64,000 bases of DNA, from contig NC_079504.1 of the NCBI RefSeq assembly GCF_030052815.1, positions 57,105,502 to 57,169,501 on the forward strand, given 5' to 3'. A program made the translations under genes and the position numbers. Below, in pieces: positions 12,101 through 24,186 of the stretch. Each line of letters opens with the position of its first letter. The first letter of the stretch is position 1. Below the pieces are notes generated by a model. The model made no database searches. It was not told the DNA's origin and worked only from the letters and a program-made list of their open reading frames with translations. The stretch is from Hevea brasiliensis (lineage: Eukaryota; Streptophyta; Magnoliopsida; Malpighiales; Euphorbiaceae).

Positions 12101-13136
12101 TTATTATGAGATAAACTAAGACAACCGATAAAGTATTGAGAAAATGCTAAAAGATTAGCAAAGAAAATTATAGCATACATAAATACTGCAAATGTGACTT
12201 ACATAATAATATAAGCATAAATTTATTATTTTTAGATCATTTTTCTATGTACATTATTACTGTACATTGGCGAAATAAACACTTCCAAAGAAGACTAAAT
12301 TAGGATAAAACTTATTAAATTTTAGAAACCGCATGTGAAGTATAAACAAATCTTAATTATTTGAATTATGTTTTATTTCTATCTTTATTTGTATATTATT
12401 TCCTTGTTGTATTATTGCACCACTAAGCAGCAATGCTTAGCGCGATGAAATTGTTTCTTTCGCGCAGGTAATGAAGCTAGAACCCAATGGACGTTTGACT
12501 GGGAATTTTGGGAGTTCTGATCTGCAGAAGTGTCTGAAGTATTTAAGATTGTCACCTCCTCAGCAATGCATGTAGATAGGGCCCATATAGATTATATTTT
12601 ATATTTTTTATAAAATGCTTAGATATTGTATTGTAATGTATATTATGAACAGGTAATTAATAGGAATGTGATGTAAATTAATAAATTAGCTTTTTCATAT
12701 GTAATTAATTTATATATCATGTAAATTATGAAATTATGTAAATTAATGAAATTTGAAAATTTTACTTATGTTATTTGAGCATGAATGAGATTGTATGGAT
12801 TTGAAGACAGATTTGAAATATATAGATAATGCATGGAAATGAATATAAAATTGAGATATATGAATGAGATGTGAATTATGAGATGGTTATGAAAATAATT
12901 GATGTGATTTTTATTGTAAAATATTATTAAAATTTTCAAACAGGTAAATGGTAAAACACGTCAAACGATAATAAAATAGGGGAAACTCCGTTAGTTTCTC
13001 CGTCAAAAAATAATCGATATTAAATATAACGAGAACAAAATTTTTAAAGAAATAAAGTAAGGTAAGTTAGGGTGCTCCAGCACCGAATGTAGCACGCCTT
13101 GCTCGGCTACACTGTAGTCGGGTGAGGGGTGTTACA
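9110..13136 (+). mobile_element. Solo LTR S2, family 2 (longest copy, about 4.0 kb)
   Basis: Begins TGTAACACCCTCACTG and ends GTGAGGGGTGTTACA, flanked by TTAAG on both sides (9105-9109 and 13137-13141). It has no coding sequence or second LTR. The ends form an inverted repeat of about 14 bases with one extra C. Inside are three dyad modules (near 10405, 10556 and 10811), a 21-base minisatellite (11750-11804) and a hairpin pair (12423-12465). Its 5' part has a splice-donor-like AGAG|GTTAGTG at 9957-9967. Confidence 0.92.
11750..11804 (+). repeat. Minisatellite inside solo LTR S2
   Basis: Tandem units of about 21 bases built on GGCTTTTATGCC separated by CGTATTCAT or similar, about two and a half copies. 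The same array, in opposite orientation and different copy number, lies in S3 and in both LTRs of E. Confidence 0.8.
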
Positions 13137-13141
13137 TTAAG

Positions 13142-15780
13142 ACTATTGTGAACACAGTGGAAAAGAGAAAATCATAAAAAAGAATTGTTAAGTAGGTCAA
13201 ATAATTAGGTCAGGGATCCGAAAGAAATATTAAATTACTTGCAAATCGGATCGAACCAGCGAGGGGTAGTTTGGTCAATTTACCCCTAGAGCTGACTCCT
13301 AACCTAACTGTCCATTAAAATCGAAGAAAATAAAATTTCGGGATCAAGAATTAAATTAAAGAAGAATGGGAAAAAAAAAAGAAAAAAGAAAAAGGAAAAG
13401 AAATTGCATTAGTGACATCATGTGGTGACCTAAGCATGATCATAAAAATAATTACATTTAATTTTATTTTTGACTAAGTAAAACTTAAGATAATTATGTA
13501 TAAAACAAAGAAAAGAAAAAAAAAATAAAACCATTTCATCTTCTTCATTTGGCCAGCCAACTCTCTCTCTCTCTCCATTACCAACCCACCATGGAAGCTT
13601 GCACTCAAGCTTGAAATCCCTCATTTAACCTTAATATTTCCCATAAATACTTCATAAAAGCTTGTTACCTCAACTTAAGAAGGAGATTAAAAAAGAAAGA
13701 AAGAAGGAAGAGAGAAGAACTAGGTGGAGTGAACTCCAAAGTTGAGGTAAGGAATTAAATTGACATTTTTAGTTTAAAATACATGTTATGAGTTAAATTA
13801 ACTTAGATTTCAACCTTAAAATCAAAAGAAAACATGGTTGAAGTACCAAACATGAATTTCAGCCAGCCTTAGTTAGGGTTTGAAATGAGTGAATTTGATG
13901 CATTTGAATGGTTGCTTAGGTTGAATTATGTATGTAAACTATGGATAGATGTTTAGAATGCATTATATATGAATTTTATGAATTAGGGTTCTTGGCACCT
14001 AGGGTTTGGGGAGAAAAATTTAATAATTAGCCAAATGATGTAGTTAACCTTATTTGAGTTGAGTAATGGTCAAGTGTGACCATTTGAGGTGTGTATGAAG
14101 TGTTGGAACTAAGTTTAAATTCGAATTGTTTATGGTCATTCTACAGGCAGCATGACCTAGGTCCCTTTCAGGGACCAAAACTGAAAATTTATCAACCCAA
14201 TTGGTGTGAGGCCAATTGGGAATGAATCTAGACATAAAATGGCACATTTTTCATTCAGGAATCATGCCCAGAAAGTGACCATAACTTAGTGAACAATTAG
14301 GCTAAATTCGGAATTGGGCATACTACCCTGTACAAAAATGACCAAATGAACAATGTTTGTTTATTTGGCTATAACATGGGCTAGGCAGGTCCAAATGACC
14401 TGATTTTTGTGGCATTAGAAAGGTATGACATAGTACTACAACTTTCGTGAAGAACACAAACCCAAATTATGCCTTTAACCAAGTCATTTAGCCACCCAAA
14501 ATTAGTGACCTAAAACTGCCAAAACCAAATTAGGTGCCCAGAAAATCTGGGTTAGACCAATCCGGCCAGCCATGTTCAAATGGCCATAACATGGTCTAAA
14601 AAACTCAAAATGGAGTGACTCAAAAAGGGAAATAAAGTTAAGATAATAAGAAACAACTTCTATGAAGAAAACTTAGCCAAATTCTAACAGCAATATGACC
14701 AATGGACAGTGCAAAATAGGATACCAAATTAAAATTTTGAAATTTGTGCCTAAAAGACTTAAGATTTGAGAAAACAACCAAAACCAACAAATTAGGTAAC
14801 CAAAATGTGGTATGTGGGTGAAATTATAATATCCATACCTATTAAGCATTAGAAAGTCAACAAATTGACTTGAATAGTATCATGAATAGTAACCCCGAAA
14901 TGCAAATTTTAAAGAACGTCAAGTTTAGCATATTAAAGCTAGGGATAAGTAGATTTGAATTTATTTTTGGATTTATGATAAATTATGATACTGAAACACT
15001 GTGAAATTGTGTGTTTCAGTTGAAAAGAATACTGGAAAAGAACCCGAGGCATCGAATCAAGGCCAAGAGGTGACTCGCATAAGGTTTGTGCACAACATAG
15101 AAATTTTGTAAATTTTCTTCTACAAATTGTTTTGAATGAATTGTGAATTAATTTTATTGAAGTGTTTATTATGCTTTTGACTTAAATTGTTGAAAGTTTA
15201 CTTGTGTATGTTGAAATGGCAATAAATGTTTAGTAAATTGTTAAGATAGTTTTGAAACCACAGTGTCATGACCATATATTTGAATACCTCACTAGCATGA
15301 CTAGTGGGAAGAAATAGTTTCGAATTTTGATTCCTTCTCTGGCTAAAGTGTTGAGATGTGTGCCAGTAGAAGAAAAAATTGAATGGATATTCGTATATTT
15401 GAGCTAGCTAGCCTTGTGATGTGATTTCTCATAAGCCTCTGGCTATTGAGATGATTATTGTTTTAAATGGCATGATATAACTGTGTGTTTTTATGAAATT
15501 TATTTGAGACGTTCAAAATGAAATTGTTTAGATTAAAAGCTTATAAATCATGTTTTGTATTTATTGCTCATATTCAGTTCAGTTTTTGAATAAGTATGAT
15601 TTAAATTATGCATAAAGGTTATTTTAGTATGTTATGCACCACTGAGTCATAGTACTTAGCGATGACTATTATTGCTGTCGTAGATATAGAGACTAGAGGA
15701 GTAGCAGAGTGAGTTGCTGATGGTTGTGGAGCCACCTTCCCTGAAGTTCTATCGGGTATATTTTATTTCCTGATTGTAAT
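13142..15780 (+). repeat. Element C 5' LTR, piece 2
   Basis: Continues the C 5' LTR after S2. It carries the polypyrimidine stretch near 13535-13575, the AAGCTTG/CAAGCTT hairpin (13591-13612), the dyad CCAAATGAACA near 14342 and the conserved 64-base exon-like block near 15018. It ends in GTAAT (15776-15780), the target site of element B. Confidence 0.88.
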
Positions 15781-18700
15781 TGTAACACCCCTATTTGTAT
15801 AGCCTGGTATATTTCACTGTTCCGGTGACCGATGTCAGTCCAGACAATTAAGGGGATTAGAACCATACTTAAGACAACTAGATAAGCCATAAACACAAAT
15901 AATTAGTAATTGTCAATTAATTAAGTATAAATAAGAAAAATAGAACATAAGAAGTTAAACGAGCCGAGAGTCACAGCGATGGGTGACCTTCTCGGGAAGG
16001 ACTGCGAAGTCGATTTAAACTCAAATTTCGAACCGTAAAATGTGATGCTGCGGTCCTTAGGACCCTTAAGAACACAGTGGAAAAGAGAAAATCACGAAAA
16101 AGAACTGTTAAGCCAGTCAAATAATTAGGTTAGGGAGCAGAAAGAAATATTGAATTATTTGCAAACCGGGATGAACCGACGAGGGGCAATTTGGTCAATT
16201 AACCCCGAGAGCTGACTCCTGACCTAATTGTCAAATAAAATCGAAGAAAAGAAAATTTCGGAATCGAGAATTAAATTAAAAAACTAATAGAAAAATAAAT
16301 AGAAAAAAAAAAGAAAATGAAAAGTTAAAAAGTTGATGACATCATGCATGACATCATGCATGATGCCATAAAAATAATAATTAATATATTTAATTAATTA
16401 GATTTTTGATCTTCCTATGACATAAAAGAAAAGAAAAATAAAGAAAAAAAATAAAGTCTTCTTCTTCTTCTAAAAAATGTGACCCATCTCTTTCCTTCCT
16501 TCCTCACCAAAAACCACCATTGAAGCTCATTTTTGAGCTTGAAGACTACAAAATCCCACCATAGAAAATTGTCTTACCATGGTTAAAGTTTGTTTGGGCA
16601 ACTAGAAAAGAAGATTCAAGGGAAAGAAAGAAGGAGAAAATTAAGAAAAGGGAGATTGAAAATTCTGCATTCAAGATTAGTAGCTAAACTTGGAAATTAT
16701 AGTTTAATTTAAGGATTTATAGCATGAAGAACATGGAAATATGCTTAAAATGAAAAGAAATTAATTGTTGGAGGACTAGATGGAAATTCTGGCAGCTAGG
16801 TTTTGTGATGAAAGGCATGTGTTTTGATTGAATTTAATATGTTAGGCAAGCTTATGTGAATGTGGTAGTGAGATTGAAATGTTTAGATTTGGCTAAATGC
16901 ATGAGTTTTGTGAATTAGGGTTTTGAACATTAAGGTTTAGAGACAAAAAATGTGAAGAAGTGGTAAATGATGTCTTTGACCTAATGTGAAGTGAAAAATG
17001 GTCATTTGTGACCAAATGAAGTGTGTTGGAATGGTGGGAGTTAAGGCCAAATTCGGATGGAGCAGCATGACCAAATTTTCTTTGAGGGACCCAAAATGAA
17101 ATTTTACAAGTCCAATTGGTATAGGACCAATTGGGGATGAAAATAGACACTAAATGACACAATTTTCATTTTGGAAGCATGCCTAAAAAGTGACCAAAAC
17201 CTAGTGAACAAATTGACCAAAGTTGAAAAATCACAGTCTGCCTCTGTACAAACTGACCAAATGAATAGTGTTTGTTCATTTGGTCATAACTTGAGCTAGG
17301 AAGATCAAAATGACTTGAAATGTTACCAGTGGTTAGATGAGATATAGACCTAAAACTTTCATGTAGAACACCAATCCAAATTATGTCATTAACCAAGTCA
17401 TTTGGCCACCCTAAATTGGTGACCCAAAAATGCCAGCACCAAAAATGCCAGCACCAAAAATTGCCCAGAATTCTGGGTTATGTCCAATCCAGTAGCCATG
17501 GTTCAAATGGCTATAACTTGAGCTAAAAAACTCTAATTGGAGTGATTCAAAAAGGAGAATAAACTTAAGACAATAGGGAATATTTTCTATGAACGAAGTT
17601 TTGTCAAATTCCAAGAGAAAAGTGACCAATGGAACAGTGCAACCTTAGACACCAAAACTGAAAATTTATCGAATTTACCTAAAAGACTTAGAATTTGAAT
17701 AAACAACCAAAACCAACAAATTTAGTGACCAAAATGTGGTATGTGGGTGAAGTTGGAGTTCCCATACCTATTAAGCCTTAGAAAGTCAACAATTTGACTT
17801 GAATAGTAACCCAAAAACACAAAATTTCAAGAACGTCGAGTTTAGCACGTTAGAGCTAGGTAAAAGTGAAGTTAAATTTATTTTTGGATTTATGCTAAGT
17901 TATGGTACTGAAACACTGTAAAATTGTGTGTTTCAGTTGAAAAGAACACCGGGAAAGAACCCGAGGAACCGAGTCAAGGCCAAGAGGCGACTCGCTTGAG
18001 GTTTGTGCACAACATCACTATGCTTTAAAAATTCATTAATAAAGTGAATGAAATATGCATTTTACTTTTGCTTTGAATTGTTGAAAATTTATTGTGACCT
18101 TATTTATGATTTTTTGATTTAAACTGTGAAAGTTATTGTGTATATTTGAAATGACAATGTTTAGCAAATTGTTAAGATAAGTTTTAAAACTACAGTGTCA
18201 TGACCATATATTTGAACACCTCACTAGCACGACTAGTGGGGGTAATTAGTTTCGAATTTTGATTCCTTCTCTGGAGAAAGGTTGAGGTGTGCCAGTAGAA
18301 GAGGATGTGAATGAATATCCATATATTTGAGCTAGCTAGCCTTGTGATGTGATTTCTCTTTAGCATTTGGCTATTGAGATTTTATTTGTTTCGAATGGCA
18401 TGATCTAACTGTGGGTTTTATGAAATGTGATTTGATACTTCAAAATGAAATTGTTTGGGATTAAAATCTCATAATGCATGATTTCTATTTAATTCTCATA
18501 TTCAGTCAAATTTTTGAATAAATGTGATTTAAGTTCTGCATAAAGATTATTTTAGTATGTTGTGCACCACTGAGTCCTAGTACTCAGCGATAGCTTTTAT
18601 TGCTGTCGCAGATTTATAAACTAGAAGAGCAGCAGACTGAACTGCTGAGGTGTGAGGATCTATCAGCTTGAAGTTATCGGGTATAATTTATACCCTGACT

Positions 18701-19320
18701 GTAAATATTTCTTTTGATGTATGTATTGCACATAAATGTATGGACATGTAAATTCGGTCTTGAGCAGTTTGTACAAAGGTTGTATAAAGTTGTAATAAAA
18801 TTTAGTTTGAATTTTCACAATGTAGATTTTAGTATGATGTATATATATAGATTGTAGTCTTTAATGAATGGAAATGTTTTATTTTAATTTAAATGAGATT
18901 GATAGATGTTATTTTAATGATTATTGAATTTTGGAAATTGAGAAAGGTTGACTGTTGAATTTTGAGATTTGAGAAATTGTTGAGATTGATTGAGAATTTG
19001 AAGTAGTGGTTGAGAAAAATTTTTAGAAGTGCTTTTTACAGGTATTTGAAGAACTGTTTTCTCAAAATATAAATGGAACTCTGTCAAAATTTTTATAAAA
19101 TTTGCCAAAAAATAAAATAGGCCAAAAGTTTTAACTAGTTTTAATTTTAACTAAATGTTTTAAATACTTATTAGAAACTGCTCACCACTTATAAAAAATA
19201 AGAAAATTGTTTTAAAATCCCTTGTAGGGTACTTAATGAGTTATCGATAGGTGAAGTTCGGTAGTTCATTAGGTATTCTACGGGATCATGTTATGCCTTA
19301 CAGAGGGATAAGTTGTGACA
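15781..19320 (+). repeat. Element B 5' LTR (3,540 bases)
   Basis: Runs from TGTAACACCCC to GTTGTGACA. Visible internal signals are: a CT-rich tract at 16456-16471; the hairpin AAGCTC/GAGCTT at 16523-16540; the dyad GACCAAATGAA/TTCATTTGGTC at 17255-17285; the exon-like block near 17938-18001; hairpins at 18570-18587 and 18587-18609; and the dyad GGGTATAA/TTATACCC near 18681. Confidence 0.94.
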
Positions 19321-19328
19321 TGTTTTAG

Positions 19329-19340
19329 TGGTATCAGAGC
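19329..19340 (+). promoter_or_regulatory. Primer binding site, element B
   Basis: TGGTATCAGAGC, eight bases after the LTR end; complementary to the 3' end of initiator tRNA-Met, which primes minus-strand synthesis in most plant gypsy elements. Confidence 0.93.
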
Positions 19341-19508
19341 AAAATTTTTGAAGCATGTTTTAATTTGAGAATTTGTGTCTTTCCTTGTTAAGTATAATTG
19401 CTCAATGTCCATATTTGTCACATACAGTGCATTACATCATGAATATGAACTAACGGAGGGAAATCTCCTTGTGTTGTTTGTTTAGGAGATATCCTACTCC
19501 AGACTAAA

Positions 19509-20763
19509 ATGGAAGAAGGGGATCGCTTAGTTGAGCAGTCTGTTGAAGCTGAGGCACAAGGGGAAGCCCCAGCTTTACAGAATGTCAGTGGATCAGTAGC
19601 ACCAGCCCTGCAAACGCCATAGTTTCCTGCACAGTTTGCATAGCAGATGGCTGCGATGTTTCAATAAATGGCTGGGGGTATGCCAGTTCAAGCTCCACCC
19701 CAAACACCTGTGGCACAACCACTGCCTCCAGCCAGACAGTATGATAAATTATTGAAGTATGGGGCTACTGAGTTTAAGGGTACAGTGGACCCTTTAGAGG
19801 CAGAGCAATGGCTTGAAAGGATGGACAGAGTATTTAAGAAGCTGCACTGCCAAGATGAACTTAAGTTTGAATACTCTGTGTCTCTACTGTAAGGGAATGT
19901 GTATGATTGGTGGAAGACCATCCCCCACAGTCTAGTTGAACCACCAGTATTGACCTGGGATGACTTCATCAGAGAATTCCTACAGAAATACATCCCATAT
20001 GCATATGTTGATTAGAAATTGCAAGAATTTTTGAGTTTGAAACAAGGGAATATATCAGTGGCAGAGTATGAGAGGGAGTTCTCCCGCTTAAGTCATTATG
20101 CTGGGAGTCTCCTTTCCACCAGCAAGGCAAGGTGCAGGAGATTTGAGATGGGTTTGAAGCCTAGATAAGGATGCAAGTTGTGGGATTTCGACACAGCAAT
20201 TTTTCAAAACTTATGTCTCAAGCACTTGAATTGGAAAGAATAGAATCAGAAACAACCCTAGTGAAAGAAAAATCAGAGAAAGCTGAGAAATCAGAGAGAG
20301 ACAAGGGGGAAAAATTAGTTGAACAAAGTTTTGGTGGTACCTCTGGGAAGAAGAAGAAATTTAGTGGACCCAGCAAGGGTCGAGGTGGAAGATTTTGTAG
20401 GGGCAGATTTTGCAGGCGAGACCCCTAGGTGCAGTCGTGATCGGCGAGGGTTCACATTCTGCTCGCCCCTGTGAGACTTGTGGCAAGATTCATGGGGGGG
20501 AATGCTATTGGGCCACTGAAGCCTGTTTTAACTGTGGAGGCAAGGGCCATATAGCTAAAGACTGCACTAGTGCTCCGTCTCCGAGATATGGTCCAGCTCC
20601 TACTACTGCTGAGGGATCTATTCAGATTCCTGCTCCCAGAGGTTCACAGTCAAGTGGCAGAGGAAGAGGCAGTGGTAGAGGCACTGCTTCAGGTAGTCAG
20701 GGCACAGTTGGTCAATCAGCACAAGGAAGTGCTTCAGCCAGAGTTTACACAATGAGACAGTGA
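19509..20763 (+). pseudogene. Element B gag (broken)
   Basis: The start ATG at 19509 aligns with the gag starts of C and D (MEEGDR). An acidic and Ala/Gln/Pro-rich N-terminus precedes the gag domain (QYDKLLKYGATEFKGTVDP, then WLERMDRVFKKLHC, DWWKTIP, TWDDFIREF, and VAEYEREFSRLSHYA). Then come a Lys/Glu-rich region, a basic Gly/Arg region, and a zinc knuckle CFNCGGKGHIAKDC with all four ligands. In-frame stops occur at 19620, 19641, 19665 and 19890, among others, and frameshifts near 20167 and 20420. The capsid-type protein would package element RNA if intact. Confidence 0.9.
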
Positions 20764-23700
20764 GAAGAGGCTGAGACTTTTAATGTGGTAGCTGGTACAT
20801 TCTCTATCTCTGATCAAGAACTATTTGTATTGTTTGATCCGGGTTCAACCCATTCATATGTTAGTGCTAGCATAGTCAGTTCACTTGCTGTTCCATGTGT
20901 GCAAATGGGTTTTGAAGTGCTAGTAACTAGTCCATTAGGACAAGAGGTCCGGGTCAACAGAATTTATAGGGACTGTCCTTTGGTGATCCAAGGACATGTT
21001 TTCCTGTCAGACTTGATTGAAATGCCCTTCAGAGAGTATGATGTCATCTTGGGCATGGATTGGTTAGCTAGGCATCACGCCATGATCGACTGTAGACTGA
21101 AGACAGTCAGTGTGGTGATACATGGGGAGAGGCATTTACTGCCATCAAACATCATTTTGGCTGCACTAGCTAGAAGGATGATCAGAAAGGGGTGTGAAGC
21201 ATACTTGGCACATGTGATAGACACCCAAGTGGGGAGTCCATCACTGAGGGACATCCCTATTGTATGTGACTTTTCGGATGTGTTTCCTGATGAATTGCCA
21301 GGATTACCTCCAGAAAGAGAGGTGTAGTTTGAGATTGATGTTATGCCTGGTGTGGACCCAATCTCCATAACGCCATATAGAATGGCACCTGCAGAATTGA
21401 AAGAGTTGAAAGTGTAGTTGCAAGAATTGCTTTACAAGGGCTTTCTCCGCCCTAGTGTGTCACCTTGGGGAGTGTCAGTGTTGTTTGTTAAGAAGAAAGA
21501 TGGCACTCTCCGTTTGTGTATTGATTATCGGCAGTTGAATAAGGTGACAATAAAGAATAGATATCCATTGCCCCGCATTGATGACTTGTTTGATCAGTTG
21601 AGGGGTGCAGCTGTGTTCTCCAAAATTGACCTGAGATCAGGATATTATCAGTTAAAAGTACAAGAGCAGAGTATTGCTAAAACTGCCTTCAGAACCCGCT
21701 ATGGCCATTATGAGTTTTTATTTATGCCATTTGGGTTAACTAATGCTCCTGCTGCTTTTATAGATCTGATGAACACTATCTTCAGACCATACCTCGACCA
21801 GTTTGTTGTGGCATTCATAGATGATATATTGGTCTATTCGAGGAATGCAAAAGAGCATGATAGACATCTGCGGATTGTACTGCAGACTTTGAGGGAGAAA
21901 CAGCTATACTTCAAATTGTTGAAGTGTGAATTTTGGCTGAAGGAAATATCTTTCTTGGGGCATGTAGTATCAAAAGAGGGTATTAAGGTAGATCCAAGTA
22001 AGAAGCTGTCCTTAATTGGAGGCCACCCAGAAATGTCACAGAGATTCATAGTTTTCTAGGTTTAGCTGGATACTACTGTCAGTTTGTGAAGGGATTTTCC
22101 ATTTTGGCATCTCCATTGACCAAGCTACTTCGAAAAGATGTGAAATTTCAGTGGATGGATAAATGCCAACAGAGTTTCAATGAATTGAAGAAATGTTTGA
22201 CTGAAGCCCCAGTCCTGAGTTTACCTACACCGGGTAAAGAATACACCGTTTACAGTAATGCTTCTCATAATGGGTTAGGCTATGTATTGATGCAAGAACG
22301 AAATGTCATTACCTATGCATCACGCCAGCTGAAACCACATGAGAGGAATTATCCAACACATGATTTGGAGCTTGCAGCTATTGTGTTTGCTCTTAAGATC
22401 TGGAGACATTATTTGTATGGGGAGAAGTGCTACATCTACACAGATCATAAGAGTTTGAAGTATTTGGGTACTCAGAAGGAGTTGAATTTGAGACAGAGGA
22501 GATGGTTAGAGTTGATAAAAGACTATGACTGTCTGATAGACTATCAGCCAAGGAAAGCTAATGTTGTGGCTGACGCCTTAAGTCGCAAGACTATGGCAAA
22601 TCTATGGGTTACTCCTTTGTCTTTGGTACATGAGTTAAGATCATTGCATACCAGCTTAGAGATTAATGATGATGGGCAGACAGCAGTTGCATGGCATGTA
22701 TAGCTAGTGTTGATTGTTCAGATCAGAATGGCTGCTCAGAATGACCAGAAGTATCAAAAATTATTAGAGGAAGTCTGGCAGGGCAAGAAACCAGAATTCT
22801 CAATCAGAGATGATGGTCTATTGCTACACCAGGGCAGAATGTGTGTTCCTAATGATGTTAATTTGAGGCAGATCATTTTGAAGGAAGCACATGAGTCTCC
22901 TTTTGCCATGCATCTTGGTGGCACAAAAATGTATAGAGGGCTAAAGGAGCATTACTGGTGGATGGGTATGAAAAGAGATGTGGCAGAGTTTGTATCCAAA
23001 TGCCTAACTTGTCAGCAAGTGAAGGCAGAGCATCAAGTACCCGCTAGGTTGTTACATCCACTACCAGTACCGGAATGGAAATGGGAGAGAATAACGATGG
23101 ATTTTGTGATGGGACTTCCGAGGACACAGAAGAGTCATGATGCAGTATGGGTCATTGTTGACAGACTAACCAAGTCTGCTCATTTTCTGCCAATTCGGAT
23201 CGACTACAGTTTAGAAAGATTGGCCAAGTTGTACATTGATGAAATTGTGAGACTGTAGGGAGTGCCAGTATCCATCGTATCAGACAGGGATCCTAGGTTC
23301 ACTTCTAGATTCTAGGGTAGTCTTCAGAGAGCCCTAGGAACTAGATTGAACTTCAATACTGCATTCCACCCACAGACAGATGGCCAGTCTAAGAGGATAA
23401 TTCAGATATAGGAGGACATGCTACGGGCTTGTGTGATTGAATTTGAGGGCAGTTGGGACACACACTTGCCTTTGATTGAGTTTGCTTATAACAACAGCTA
23501 CCAATCAAGCATTGGGATGCCTCCATATGAAGCGTTGTATGGCAGAAAATGTAGAACCCTGTTGTGTTGGGATGACATGGGTGAAAGAAAGATGATTGGA
23601 CCTAAAATTATTCAGCAAACTGAAGAGAAAATCAGGGTGATCAGAGATCGACTTAAGACTGCATCAGACCGTCAGAAGTCCTACATTGATCTAAAGAGAA

Positions 23701-24140
23701 GGTATATTGAGTATGCAGTGGGTGAGAAAGTATTCCTCAAGGTTTCCCCATGGAAGAGAATTATGAGATTCGGCAGAAAGGGGAAACTGAGTCCTCATTT
23801 CATTGGGCCATATGAGGTTCTTGAAAGAGTGGGTCCTTTGGCATATGGATTGGCACTACCTCCAGAGTTTGAGAAGATACATAATGTCTTCCATGTGTCT
23901 ATGTTGAGGAGTTATCGATCAGACCCATCTCATGTACTACCAGTAGAGGAAATTAAAGTGAATCCAGACCTCACATATGAAGAAGAACCCATAGAGATTC
24001 TGGCTTATGAGGTGAAGCAGCTACGGAACAAGCAGATACCGTTGGTAAAAGTGCTGTGGAACCATCATTCGGGCCAGGAGGCTACTTGGGAACGAGAGGA
24101 GGACATGAGGAGACAACACCCACAGCTATTCAAAGATTAA
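20764..24140 (+). pseudogene. Element B pol: protease, RT, RNase H, integrase, chromodomain-like tail (broken)
   Basis: The protease carries LFDPGSTHSYVS (Asp codon at 20836). The RT covers about 21400-22000 with [11 protein letters not shown] and [10 protein letters not shown] four-base deletion near 22000 shifts the frame. RNase H has [10 protein letters not shown], so its first catalytic Asp is Asn (22257-22259). The integrase has a zinc-binding start (CLTCQQVK), TMDFVMGLP and SDRDPRF, but the third acidic residue of the DDE triad is Lys (DGQSKR, 23391-23393). Stops lie at 23256, 23313 and 23409. A GPY/F-like segment ([16 protein letters not shown]) is followed by the tail PLVKVLWNHHSGQEATWERE, which resembles the degenerate chromodomain of Tekay-type elements. 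The stop is TAA at 24138-24140. Confidence 0.92.
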
Positions 24141-24170
24141 TACCAGGTAAAATTTTGAGACAAAATTTAT

Positions 24171-24186
24171 TTAAGGGGGAGAGAAT
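24171..24186 (+). promoter_or_regulatory. Polypurine tract, element B
   Basis: TTAAGGGGGAGAGAAT directly before the 3' LTR. Such a purine run resists RNase H and primes plus-strand DNA. The same tract precedes the 3' LTR in D and, slightly changed, in A. Confidence 0.9.

Noticed and set aside
9110..13136. Large DNA transposon, judged from the long inverted ends
   Set aside because: There is no transposase, the ends are TG...CA, the duplication is 5 bases, and E shows the same sequence as paired LTRs with a primer site and polypurine tract.
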